Assembly: GCA_002327305.1 (NCBI GenBank)
Contig: DCUZ01000073.1
Location: 1-64,000 of the forward strand
DNA length: 64,000 bases
Reading direction: 5' to 3'
Source of the DNA: Holophagales bacterium UBA2201
GTDB taxonomy: Bacteria > Acidobacteriota > Thermoanaerobaculia > UBA2201
Position numbers and translations under genes: made by a program. A model generated the notes under the pieces. It did no database searches and was not told where the DNA came from. It was given only the letters and a program-made list of their open reading frames with translations. Positions 48,698 to 57,614 of the stretch are shown here, in pieces; position 1 is the first letter of the stretch; each line of letters begins with the position of its first letter.

Positions 48698-51600
48698 TCA
48701 CCGGTTGCAGTAGCTGTCGGCCGTGCGCACCACCGGGCCCGTGGCGAAGCCCAGGGGCCCCTCGGCCGCAAAACCGTTGTCGCCGGTCACCAGGAAGAAG
48801 AGGGCGGGGGCTTCGCCCGTCAGTCCGGCATCCAGGTCCACGCCGGTCAGGGTGAGCATCCCTTCCGCGTCGGGGCCCGTCCATCCGGACAGCGAACACA
48901 ACGCGTCCCCTTCGGCGGGATTGGTGACCAGGAACGGCGCCGTGGCGGCCGTCTTGGAGACATAGACCTGATAATGCGAGGCCCCCACTTCCTCGAACCG
49001 AAGGTCCACGAGGGCGGGGTCGGTGTTCTTGGCCGCCTTCAGCCGATGGTCCGGAATGCCGGAAACTTCCGGAGGGGCGGCCGCGGCGCAGGTGCCGGCC
49101 GCAACGTCGGAGCAGTCCCATCCGCCGCCGGGAGGCGTGTAATTGATGCGAAGGATGGGTTGGTAGGCCGGATTGGTCGTGTAGTCGTTGGAGGCGAACT
49201 GATAGGTCCGTTCACCTTGGTTGTTTTCGGTGTTGTCCTGGAGCATGAGTCCGTGGTTGGCGACTGCGCCGTCGTGCCAGTTTTGCACCAGCGTTGCGAG
49301 GCCGGTCCAGATCTTCCACCCGGTCGTGATCCCGGCTGCTATTGATGACTGGACCGTGGCGTTATAATTAGCGCTCATGTTCGTCCAGGTGGCGCCTGTC
49401 TCCGTCCAAGCGGTACTCAGATAATGGACATTCAGCGTTCGGGTGTCCGAGGCCGCCGCCGTGCAGTACAGTTCCAGTTGGGCCGTGTTAATGGTGGATC
49501 CGGCCGGAATGGAGGAGAGGTCGAAATTAAGCAGCGCCCTCCGGTTCCTTTGCGTGCCCTGTTGGCGCAAACTCGTGACATACAGAGTGGAGGCTGTACC
49601 GTAGTTGGTGCTCGAGCTGTCCTGCTGGATATAGGTGTCGGCAATCGAGGGCTGGATGGCCAAATCAACGGGCGTTCCTCCCCCAAGGTTCTCTCCCACG
49701 GTGGCGCTGAACGCGTCGGATTCATTCGCCCCGGCCGGGGTCAGCTCGGTGCAGGTCTTGGTGACGATGTCGAAGCCGATGTCGGTTCCGCATCCAAAGG
49801 ACGCCTCAAAGTCGTCGTCAATGACGAATTCGAAGGTATAGACCGCGGTTCCGCCGACGGCCATGGCGCCGTAGAGGCCCGGATTGTTGCACACGGTGAT
49901 CCCGTTGCCGGCCAGTTGCGCCGTGACGGCGGTGGCCCCGGCGTCGCCCGTGTTGCGCAGGGTCACCACGACGCTGTATTTCTCGCCCGGTTCGGCGTTC
50001 CCGTCGCCGTCGCCGGTGATCTGGGCCGGCACACCGTGCGAGAGATAGACGATGTTCGGAAGGCAGACGGTTGTGGTGGTGGAACAGGCCCCGTTGGCGC
50101 TGGTTCCGCAGGCGTTCTTGGCCTTGATATAGTAGCTGTATTGCGCATTCCCGGTCAGGCCGGTGTTGGTGTAGGTGGTGGCGCCGCCGGTGGTGGAGAC
50201 GACCTGCGTCGCGCCGGTGCAGTTCGCGCCCGGGTTGCGCCACACCTCGTAGTCGGAAGCGCCGGAGACGGCGCTCCAGCTCAGGGCCACGCTGGTGCAG
50301 CCGGGGGTCAGCGCCGGGGCGCCGGGCGCGGCGGGAGTGGCGAGCGTGGTGGTGGTGGCGCAGGCCCCGTTGGCGCTGGTTCCGCAGGCGTTCTTGGCCT
50401 TGATGAAGTAACTGTATTGCGTGCCGGTGGTCAGGCCGGTGTTGGTGTAGGTGGTGGCGCCGCCGGTGGTGGAGACGACCTGCGTCGCACCGGTGCAGTT
50501 CGCGCCCGGGTTGCGCCACACCTCGTAGTCGGAGGCGCCGGAGACGGCGCTCCAGCTCAGGGCCACGCTGGTGCAGGAGGGGGTGAGGGCGGGGGCGGCG
50601 GGGGCCGTCGGAACGGCCAGGCGCACGCCGGCGTCGCAGGCGCTGGCGGGGCCGGCGCACGAACCGTTCAACGCCACGACCCAGTACTGGTAGGAGGTCC
50701 CGGCCACGGCGCTGGCGTCGGTATACGGGCTGGTAACGCCGGTGAAGGTGTTCTGGGCCGTGCCGCAGACTGTGCCGCGCAGGACATTGTAACCGGTGGC
50801 GCCGGAGGCGGTGTTCCAAGTCACCTGCACGTCGGTGCACCGGCTGTCGGTGGCCGCTACGCCCGTGGGGGCGGCGGGGGTGGCGAGGCGGGTGGCGGTG
50901 CGGCAATTGCTGTAGGCCGATTCGTTGACACCGCCGCCGTCGCAGGCGCCCTTGATGACATAGGCGTATTGGGTCCCGCCCACGGCGGAAGTATCGGCAT
51001 ACGTGGTGCCGGTGACGGGGCCGGCGATCTTGGCATAGGTCCCGCCGCAGGTTCCCTCCTTGCGGTAGACATTGTAGGAAAGGGTGGTGCCGGTTCCGGC
51101 GGACCAGGCCAGGTTCACGCCGCTGCAGTCCCCGGCGGCGGCGGTGAGGTTCGGGGCTCCCGGGGCGGTGCAGGTGCCGCACTGATCGAATTTGAAGGAG
51201 GCGATGTTTGTGGCGCTGTTGTTCGCCCCCTCTTCGTACATCCCGAAGAACCAGAAGGTGCAGTCGTCCGCCGGATCAACGCCCATGCCGGCATAGTCGC
51301 CCCAGCGGTCATAGGTGCTCTGGTAGCTGGTGCCGGCCTGGATGGTGTTGTCGACGGAGGAGAGGGTGCCGAGGGTGTCGGTGGAGAGGCGTCCGGCGTA
51401 GTAGGCCCCCGCGTAGGAGGAACCGCTGGTGCGGGTATAGCCCAGGGCGATGTTGCCGCTTCCGTCCATCGCCACGCTGGTGACGCCCCGGTGGTAGGCG
51501 TCGTTGGCCAGGACCCCCTCCTGGTACTTGGTCCAGTTACCGCTTCCGGGAGGGGTGCGGCGCAGTTCGAACCAGTGGACGGCGGACTGGTTGGTGCCGT

Positions 51601-52786
51601 CCACGTCCTCCACGAATCCCCCCACGAGGGTCTCGTGCGTGGACCAGTTGCGGTATTGCAGGGGGAAATGGATGGGCTCGCGGATGGGGTCCAGCAGGCG
51701 CGTGGTCCCCGACTGAGGCATACAGCCGAACTGGGTGGTGCCGCACACCGTCTGGTCCCAATCGGTCAACTGGGCGCTCGTCAGCTGGGTGAACGAGCCG
51801 GTGGGGGTGGAGCCCCAGGTGACCTTGAACTCCCAGATCTCCATCAGGTCGCAGTTGGTGCAGGTGCCGCCGTGGATCTCGGTGTCCCGGGGGCGGAGGA
51901 AGAAGCCGCCGGAAGAGGAGGGCGGCAGGGTGGCGCCGGCGTGGTTGGCGGGCATCGTCAATTGGAAGCCCCAGCCCGAAAGACCGGTGACGGTGAATGA
52001 GAGGAGCCGGGCCGTCTGGCCGGCCAGCATCTTGTCGCGTTCGAGGGCGATGACATAGCCGCCGTTGTTGGCCCCCACGAAATAGGCGCTATTGTCGGCC
52101 GCGGGCCAGACGCCGTAGTGGGGGTAGTCCTGGTCGGTTCCTGGGGGGTTGAAAGGGTAATAGTAATAGGTGCCGGTAGGATCGGGCGAGGTGGAAACAT
52201 AGACACAGAGGTTGTCGATGGAGGAGTCGAATTCGCTGATCAACCACCGGTCAGCGGCCCGGTCGTAGAGGATGATGGGGTCGCAGTAGCCGTTGGTGCA
52301 GGGGGAGGCGGTGGCCAGAGTTTCCATGGACTTGTTGGCCAGGAGGGTTGCGCCGGTCTTGTCGAGGACCCGGACCACCGACCCGCTGCTGCCGTTGACT
52401 CCCTGAACCACATGGTTGGGCCCCACATCCCCGGTGGGATCCGGGGGGGGGACGCCGTAGTCGAGCCCTTTGACGTTGACGATGGTGGTCCCAAAGGCCT
52501 TCTGGGTCCTGGAGTCGGCGGGTTGGGCCTCCGACTGCAGTTTGGCGAGAGGGTTGTCGTGAGGCGGGAAATCCAGTTCCGGGACGAAAATGCCGTGGGT
52601 GTCCCTCTGCTTCCCTTCGATGCTCATCAGGTTTTCCATGTCGGGAGTGTCGGGCAGATCCCGCAGGGCTGGGGTGATGGACGGCACCACGGGTTCGGAA
52701 ACATAGACGGGCTCGTCGGCTGTTGCCGGGAACGCTCCCGTCATCAGGAAGAACACGGCGAGGATAATCGATGGACGAAACGGCAT
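48698..52786 (-). CDS. Giant secreted YVSEP-type protein with Fn3 and DNRLRE domains (copy A)
   Basis: A 1362-aa exported protein. The signal is MPFRPSIILAVFFLMTGAFP, followed by DEPVYVSEPVVPSITPALRD. Residues ~1-535 form an N-terminal domain shared with the protein at 53333 (GDVGPNHVVQGVNG, NGYCDPIILYDRAADRWLIS, CVYVSTSPDPTGTYYYYPF). Four Fn3 repeats (~537-912), the last two nearly identical, follow, then a NGDGNAEPGEKYSVVVTLRN-like spacer domain, a DNRLRE-type domain (~1035-1215; NFDLSSIPAGSTINTAQLEL), and a C-terminal domain ending GFATGPVVRTADSYCNR. The role is likely surface adhesion or polymer binding. AAGGAGTG precedes the ATG. Confidence 0.82.
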   Translation of the reverse strand: MPFRPSIILAVFFLMTGAFPATADEPVYVSEPVVPSITPALRDLPDTPDMENLMSIEGKQRDTHGIFVPELDFPPHDNPLAKLQSEAQPADSRTQKAFGTTIVNVKGLDYGVPPPDPTGDVGPNHVVQGVNGSSGSVVRVLDKTGATLLANKSMETLATASPCTNGYCDPIILYDRAADRWLISEFDSSIDNLCVYVSTSPDPTGTYYYYPFNPPGTDQDYPHYGVWPAADNSAYFVGANNGGYVIALERDKMLAGQTARLLSFTVTGLSGWGFQLTMPANHAGATLPPSSSGGFFLRPRDTEIHGGTCTNCDLMEIWEFKVTWGSTPTGSFTQLTSAQLTDWDQTVCGTTQFGCMPQSGTTRLLDPIREPIHFPLQYRNWSTHETLVGGFVEDVDGTNQSAVHWFELRRTPPGSGNWTKYQEGVLANDAYHRGVTSVAMDGSGNIALGYTRTSGSSYAGAYYAGRLSTDTLGTLSSVDNTIQAGTSYQSTYDRWGDYAGMGVDPADDCTFWFFGMYEEGANNSATNIASFKFDQCGTCTAPGAPNLTAAAGDCSGVNLAWSAGTGTTLSYNVYRKEGTCGGTYAKIAGPVTGTTYADTSAVGGTQYAYVIKGACDGGGVNESAYSNCRTATRLATPAAPTGVAATDSRCTDVQVTWNTASGATGYNVLRGTVCGTAQNTFTGVTSPYTDASAVAGTSYQYWVVALNGSCAGPASACDAGVRLAVPTAPAAPALTPSCTSVALSWSAVSGASDYEVWRNPGANCTGATQVVSTTGGATTYTNTGLTTGTQYSYFIKAKNACGTSANGACATTTTLATPAAPGAPALTPGCTSVALSWSAVSGASDYEVWRNPGANCTGATQVVSTTGGATTYTNTGLTGNAQYSYYIKAKNACGTSANGACSTTTTVCLPNIVYLSHGVPAQITGDGDGNAEPGEKYSVVVTLRNTGDAGATAVTAQLAGNGITVCNNPGLYGAMAVGGTAVYTFEFVIDDDFEASFGCGTDIGFDIVTKTCTELTPAGANESDAFSATVGENLGGGTPVDLAIQPSIADTYIQQDSSSTNYGTASTLYVTSLRQQGTQRNRRALLNFDLSSIPAGSTINTAQLELYCTAAASDTRTLNVHYLSTAWTETGATWTNMSANYNATVQSSIAAGITTGWKIWTGLATLVQNWHDGAVANHGLMLQDNTENNQGERTYQFASNDYTTNPAYQPILRINYTPPGGGWDCSDVAAGTCAAAAPPEVSGIPDHRLKAAKNTDPALVDLRFEEVGASHYQVYVSKTAATAPFLVTNPAEGDALCSLSGWTGPDAEGMLTLTGVDLDAGLTGEAPALFFLVTGDNGFAAEGPLGFATGPVVRTADSYCNR
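50073..50607. repeat. Near-identical 276-bp tandem duplication inside the giant gene
   Basis: The sequence from the CAGGCCCCGTTGG block at 50085 recurs at 50361, exactly 276 bp (92 codons) on, and stays nearly identical over ~255 bp. It encodes two Fn3 domains with the same DYEVWRNPGANCTGATQVV segment. Recent duplication, or concerted evolution. Confidence 0.85.
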
Positions 52787-52800
52787 TTTACACTCCTTAA

Positions 52801-52825
52801 CAATCAGGCGATATCTGCCTGATTG
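52801..52825 (-). promoter_or_regulatory. Inverted repeat in the leader of the giant gene
   Basis: Perfect 9-bp arms CAATCAGGC / GCCTGATTG around a 7-bp AT-rich centre (GATATCT on the plus strand). It lies between the promoter and the ribosome site (AAGGAG at about 52794-52799). It could be an operator or an RNA hairpin that controls access to the ribosome site. Confidence 0.6.
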
Positions 52826-52852
52826 CAAATGAACTTTGCGTAATCAATTGAA

Positions 52853-52882
52853 AGGGTAGCACTAAATGATATCTTATGTCAA
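52853..52882 (-). promoter_or_regulatory. Promoter of the giant protein gene (copy A)
   Basis: On the minus strand TTGACA (52882-52877), 18 bp, TACCCT (52858-52853). The region is markedly AT-rich. The leader of ~60 nt contains the inverted repeat. Confidence 0.55.
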
Positions 52883-53266
52883 GGATGTATTATGATTGTT
52901 GAAGGGTGTTTAGGAATTTCATGGATTTGGAGGCGCCGGGGGCAAGCTTTGTGTGATCGTTCTCCGGGTGGAGCACTTTCGCGCTTATCGTTCGGCCAAC
53001 GCCTTCAGGAACGATTCATTTTGATGGAGTCGCTGAGGGCTTCGTAATAGTACTCCGACTTGCAGGAGCGGCCGAACGCCTGGCTGTGTCGCTGGCGGTG
53101 CCGGACCGGAGCAGGTCACCGCCTTTGGACCTGGCTTTGATTTTCAGAGAAAGGTCGCCCTGACAGGAGGAGGTCTCCATGACGAACAACCCATTATTTT
53201 CCAGCAGTTTTTATGGAAGTACCGGGTGGTTGGCCCTTGTCTCATTCGCCCGTTGAGACAAGCAAT
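52883..53266. other. Gap between the two giant protein genes
   Basis: About 450 bp up to the next gene, with no recognised gene of normal size. It holds a 25-codon ORF with a strong ribosome site (53179) and, on the minus strand around 53030-53100, a short open stretch containing CKSEYYYEALSDSIKMNRS that I cannot assign and may be a gene fragment. Confidence 0.5.
53179..53256 (+). CDS. Candidate small ORF (25 aa)
   Basis: ATG at 53179 with an excellent ribosome site (AGGAGGAGG) 5 nt upstream encodes MTNNPLFSSSFYGSTGWLAL followed by VSFAR and a TGA. It is followed by a strong hairpin. No homologue known to me. It may be a real small protein or the remnant of a longer gene; no promoter was identified. 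Confidence 0.35.
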   Translation: MTNNPLFSSSFYGSTGWLALVSFAR

Positions 53267-53294
53267 TGCCCCCGCCGATGGTCCGGCGGGGGCA
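53267..53294 (-). terminator. Terminator hairpin after giant protein gene (copy B)
   Basis: Perfect 11-bp stem TGCCCCCGCCG / CGGCGGGGGCA with a six-base loop, followed on the minus strand by ATTGCTTGTC. It lies 38 bp after the stop codon of the 1422-aa gene. Confidence 0.65.
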
Positions 53295-53332
53295 GGGGCG
53301 TTCGGGAGGAGCGGGGGGGGGCGCAGCGCCTG

Positions 53333-56300
53333 CTAACAGGGGCCTGAGGAGTTGAGGACGCGGGGGCCGGTGGAGGCGGCGCCGAAGGGGCCCGATCCGC
53401 CGGAGCCCTCGCCGCGGATGAGATACCAGTAGAAGCCGCCGCTCACCCCTGAGGGATCGTCGGCGGAGAGGTCCACCGAGGTCTGGTCGGGAGCGGGGGT
53501 GGTGGCGCGGAGGCAGGCATCGGGGACGCCGTCCACCAGGAGGGATGGCAGGTCGGCCGGGACGCCGCGAAAGACGCTGTAGCCGTTGGTCGCCTTGGGG
53601 TCGGCCGCCCAGGCCAGCGCCCCGCCCGTCCAATGGGCGGTCTGCACCGCCGCCGGGTAGGGGGCGCCGGTGACGCAGGGGTTGTCCACGATGCCGGTGA
53701 CCTTGACGTTGTCCAGTTCCCAGTACCAGTCGTCCTGCGCCACATAGCGGAAGCGCACCTTGCAGTTGGTCTGCCCGGCGTAGGGGAGCAGATTGAGGGT
53801 GCCGTGATTGTAAAGCGAGGTGGTGCCCGTGGTGGCCGTGTAGGTGATCAGGTTGGTCCAGGATGGCGTCTGGTCCGACATGAAGTCCACGTAGCCGTAC
53901 TCGTCGGGGGTGCTATAGACGTAGAAATAATGGTCGTATTCCAGGTTGGCCGATGAGGCGCCGGCCGGGAGGTTGAAGGCCGGCGTGATCAACCACTCGT
54001 CCTGGTTTTCGACCGGGCTGTAGTTGACCCGGGCGATGTAACCGTAGGAACCGCCCTTGTTATAGCGGTACCAATCGTTGGTATTCCAGGTTCCCGGGAT
54101 GCTTCCGTGGTCCTCGATCGTCCACCCGGCGGGCGGATTGTCGCCATAGGTGCCCCAGGCGCCCTCGAAGTTCTCCAGCGCCAGGGCGGTGAAGGGCCCC
54201 CCGCCGCTTCCCGTGGGGGCGCCGGAGCGCTCCACGGTGTTGGTCTCCTCAATTCCGTTCTGGACGGTGACGGCGCGGGTCTTGTAGTAGTAGGGGGTCC
54301 CGCTTTCGAGAGAGTCGGTGTCCTGGTAGGTGGTGCCGGTGACCCCGGCGGCGATGCGGTTGCCGATGGCCGGCGTAAAGCCGGGCGAGGTGTCGCGGTA
54401 GACATTGTAGGTGACGCCCCCCGGGCAGGGGGTCGTGCCGGCGTCCCAGTCCAGGTCGAGGGTGCAGGTGGCCTCGCCGGGGTTGGTGACGGAGCCCAGT
54501 CCGACGAAGGTGGGCTCGGCCTGCCAGGTGATCTGCGTGGGGAGGGCGTCCGACATGGCGGAGGAACAGCCCGACCCCTTGATATGGCAGTTGTAGAGGT
54601 GCGTCCCGGTGTCGTTGGCGCTGTAGGTGGAGGCCGTGGCTCCGCCGATGGGGTTGAGGCCGTCGTACCACTGATAGGTCATTCCCACGCCGCCGGTGGG
54701 GCTGGCACTCAGGAGTTGGGCCGTCCCCGCGCACAGCGTCAGCGGCCCGTCCGGGATGACGCTCACAAGAGAGGGGTTGTTGGCACAGGATGAGCCGGTG
54801 GAGCAGGGCACGGGAACGAACCCAGTGACGAGCACGTTGTCCACCATCCAGTACCAGCCATAGGTCCCCGTGTATCGGAACCGGACCTTGACCTGGGCGG
54901 CCGTGCCCGCCAGGGCTGTGATGTCCAGCGTCCTGTGGCTGGCCGTCGAGGAGGTTCCTACGGTCGTTGTCCAAGAGGTATGGGTCGTCCAGGTGCTCCC
55001 GTTGTTGTTGGACACATCGATGTAGGCCACGCTGCCGCTGTAGTGATAGTAGTAGGTGTCGAACTCCAGCGTCACCGTGGACGCTCCCGTGCAGTCAAAG
55101 GCCGGCGTGATCAGGCTATCATCCTGCGAGACCCCGCTTCCATCCCTGTCGCTGTCGATGATCTCGATGGGGGCGGTCATCCCGGCGGGGATGGTCCTCC
55201 CGCCAGGATTGAGCGTCGTCCACCGTTGCGTGCCGGTGCCGCCGTTCGCGATCGTCCAGCCCGCGGGAGGGTCGCCGGTCCCAAAGGCCTCGTCGATGTA
55301 GGTCTGGGGCCCCCCGCCGGGCCCGAAGGGGGCACCACTCTCCTCATGAGTGTTGGCCTCCTCGAAGCCGTTGACGCTGTCCACCGAGCGGACCACGTAG
55401 TAATAGGTGGTGCCGCTCGCGAGATTGTCCAGGTCCTGGTAGGTGGTTCCGGTGACGCCCGCGGCGATGCGGTTGCCCTCCCCGGGGGTGAAGCCGGAGG
55501 TAGTGGAGCGGTAGATGTTGTAGGTGACCGAACCGGAGCAGTTGGAGGTGCCTGAGCTCCAGGAGAGGTTGAGGATGCAGGTGGCGGAAGCCGGGTTGAT
55601 TACGCTCGCAATGCCGGCGAAAGTCGGGGACAGGGTGCACGCGCCTGTGGCGAGGGCGTTGACCTCGCTGGAGGTGGGGGAGGTGCAGGCCGCGCCGTCG
55701 TTGGACTTGACGACATAGTAATAGCGGGTCCCGCCGGAGACGGTGCCGTCCGTGTAGATGTAGGTGGGGCTGTTGTCGTCCGCAACCTCGGCGATCTGCT
55801 CGTAGGGGCCGCCCGCTGTGGTGGAACGGTACACCCAATACCGTGTGATGGTGGAGGTGGCGGAGTCGTTCCACGAAATGTTGATCTCGTTGTCGCCGGG
55901 GACCCAGGCCGATGCCGTCGGGGCCGGCGGGACGGCGAGACAGCCGCAGGCGTCGAACTTGAAGGCGGCGATCTTGGTCTGGCCGCTTCCGCCGTATTCG
56001 GTGACGAACCAGAAGGTGCAGCCGTCGGAGGGATCCACACCGATGCCGGCGTAGTCGCCCCACCGCTCGTTGTTGGTCTTGGAGGTGGAGGCGTCCTGGA
56101 TCACATACTCGTAGTAGGGCATGGTCCCCAGGGGGTCGGTGGCGAGGCGTCCGGCGTAGTAGATGGAAGGGTAGTAGGGGGCGAGCGAACCCGTGCGGGT
56201 ATATCCGACGGCGATGTTGCCGGAGGAGTCCATGGCGGCCGAGCACACGGAGCGGTTGATGGTGTTGGACCCGGAGGTGGTGGCCAGGACCCCCTCCTGG

Positions 56301-57601
56301 TGGGAGACCCAGGCGCCGCTTCCGGTCTTGCGCATTTCAAACCAGTGGACCCCGGCTCGGTCACTGCCGACGTCCTCGGCGAAGCACCCGACGAGGGTCT
56401 GATAGTCTCCCCAGTTGCGGTATTGGAGGGGGAAGTGGAGGGGCTCGCGGATGGGGTCAATCTTCTGGCTTGTCCCGGGTTGGGGCATACAGTTCCAATT
56501 GCCGGAACTTCCGCAGAGGGTGTGGTCGTACTCGGCGATCTTGATGTCCGGCAGCTTGGTCATGACGGAGTTGCCCGGCGTGGCCCAGTCCACCAGGACG
56601 GAATAGATCTCCATGATGTCGCACGGTTCCGGGGAACACGATTTGCCGGTATGGATCTCGGTGTCCACGGGGCGGAGGAAGTAGCCCGGCTGGTTGCCGG
56701 CGGGAGGAAGCCCGTCCCCCTCGTGTCCGCCCGGAAGGAAGAGCTGAAAGCCGAAGGCCGACAGGGAGGGGGGGGTGAACTTCATGAAGGTGGCGGGAAG
56801 GCCCTGGAGCATCTTGGCCCGGTCCAGGGCCACCAGGTCCCTTCCGCCGCTTCCCGCGTTGAGGCCGATGAGGTAGGAGCCCTCCAGGTACTGGCCGTCG
56901 CCGTTGGTGTCAAGGGGCCAGACGCCGTATTTGGGATAATCGGGAGTACCGGTCTCCACGTTCAGGAACTGGTAGGCGTACCAGGTTCCCGTGGGATCGG
57001 GTGTGGTGGAGACATAGACGCACAGATGGCCGCCACTGGAGGGGAACTCGCTCAAGATCCACCGGTCGGCGGCCTCGTCGTAGTTGACGATGGGGTCGCA
57101 GTAACCGGTGTTGCAAGGCGAGCCGCTTGCGAGGGAGTCGAGCTCGAAGTGGGCCTGCTGGGTCCCGCTTTTGTTGAAGATGCGGGCGATGGAGGTGCCG
57201 CCGCTGTTGGATCCCTGAACGAAGTGGTTCGGGCCCACGTCGCCGGTGGTGTCGGGGGGGGAGGAGGAGGACTGGTACCCCGCGAAGTTGAGGATGGGGG
57301 TGCCGAAGGCCAGCGCCTGGGGCGGGTCGGGGGCGGGGGCGCGGTCCTGCAGGTCGATGAGGGGATTGTAAAAGGGCTTGCCGTCCTGGCTGGGGCCGGA
57401 AAAACCGTAGTCCTGCCGCCTCGCCGCCTCAGGGCCGTAAGGGGTCCACGATTCGTCTATCGGGGGGAGGTCGCGGACGGCGGTGCTGATGGTCGGGGCG
57501 AACGGTTCGCTCACATAGGTGGGGCCGCTGTCGGCGCCGAGCCACGCGGCGCACGCCAAGGCGAGGCAGATCACAAATGTGCGGAATACCGGATGGTTCA
57601 T
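53333..57601 (-). CDS. Giant secreted YVSEP-type protein with Fn3 and adhesin domains (copy B)
   Basis: A 1422-aa exported protein with signal MNHPVFRTFVICLALACAAW and then TYVSEPFAPTISTAVRDLPP. Residues ~1-553 are homologous to the N-terminal part of the copy at 48698 (GDVGPNHFVQGSN, NTGYCDPIVNYDEAADRWIL, CVYVSTTPDPTGTWYAY). Beyond are three Fn3 units (two share GNRIAAGVTGTTYQD). Two MAM-like/cleaved-adhesin (choice-of-anchor) domains at ~767-933 and ~1140-1300 have SLITPAFDCTGAS/DEWLITPAFNLPAG and WYWxxDNVxVTG motifs; a PKD/Ig-like unit lies between. The end is GPFGAASTGPRVLNSSGPC. AGGAGGG precedes the ATG; it follows the repeat-protein gene by 13 bp. Confidence 0.83.
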   Translation of the reverse strand: MNHPVFRTFVICLALACAAWLGADSGPTYVSEPFAPTISTAVRDLPPIDESWTPYGPEAARRQDYGFSGPSQDGKPFYNPLIDLQDRAPAPDPPQALAFGTPILNFAGYQSSSSPPDTTGDVGPNHFVQGSNSGGTSIARIFNKSGTQQAHFELDSLASGSPCNTGYCDPIVNYDEAADRWILSEFPSSGGHLCVYVSTTPDPTGTWYAYQFLNVETGTPDYPKYGVWPLDTNGDGQYLEGSYLIGLNAGSGGRDLVALDRAKMLQGLPATFMKFTPPSLSAFGFQLFLPGGHEGDGLPPAGNQPGYFLRPVDTEIHTGKSCSPEPCDIMEIYSVLVDWATPGNSVMTKLPDIKIAEYDHTLCGSSGNWNCMPQPGTSQKIDPIREPLHFPLQYRNWGDYQTLVGCFAEDVGSDRAGVHWFEMRKTGSGAWVSHQEGVLATTSGSNTINRSVCSAAMDSSGNIAVGYTRTGSLAPYYPSIYYAGRLATDPLGTMPYYEYVIQDASTSKTNNERWGDYAGIGVDPSDGCTFWFVTEYGGSGQTKIAAFKFDACGCLAVPPAPTASAWVPGDNEINISWNDSATSTITRYWVYRSTTAGGPYEQIAEVADDNSPTYIYTDGTVSGGTRYYYVVKSNDGAACTSPTSSEVNALATGACTLSPTFAGIASVINPASATCILNLSWSSGTSNCSGSVTYNIYRSTTSGFTPGEGNRIAAGVTGTTYQDLDNLASGTTYYYVVRSVDSVNGFEEANTHEESGAPFGPGGGPQTYIDEAFGTGDPPAGWTIANGGTGTQRWTTLNPGGRTIPAGMTAPIEIIDSDRDGSGVSQDDSLITPAFDCTGASTVTLEFDTYYYHYSGSVAYIDVSNNNGSTWTTHTSWTTTVGTSSTASHRTLDITALAGTAAQVKVRFRYTGTYGWYWMVDNVLVTGFVPVPCSTGSSCANNPSLVSVIPDGPLTLCAGTAQLLSASPTGGVGMTYQWYDGLNPIGGATASTYSANDTGTHLYNCHIKGSGCSSAMSDALPTQITWQAEPTFVGLGSVTNPGEATCTLDLDWDAGTTPCPGGVTYNVYRDTSPGFTPAIGNRIAAGVTGTTYQDTDSLESGTPYYYKTRAVTVQNGIEETNTVERSGAPTGSGGGPFTALALENFEGAWGTYGDNPPAGWTIEDHGSIPGTWNTNDWYRYNKGGSYGYIARVNYSPVENQDEWLITPAFNLPAGASSANLEYDHYFYVYSTPDEYGYVDFMSDQTPSWTNLITYTATTGTTSLYNHGTLNLLPYAGQTNCKVRFRYVAQDDWYWELDNVKVTGIVDNPCVTGAPYPAAVQTAHWTGGALAWAADPKATNGYSVFRGVPADLPSLLVDGVPDACLRATTPAPDQTSVDLSADDPSGVSGGFYWYLIRGEGSGGSGPFGAASTGPRVLNSSGPC

Positions 57602-57614
57602 GATCCCTCCTGTG

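Noticed and set aside
49424..52000. 858-codon Gly-rich open frame opposite the giant secreted protein
   Set aside because: Gly/Ala/Val repeats mirror the Fn3 coding repeats; no signal, start site or known domain.
53030..53100. Possible gene fragment with CKSEYYYEALSDSIKMNRS on the minus strand
   Set aside because: Too short and without a start or known homologue; only noted as part of the gap.
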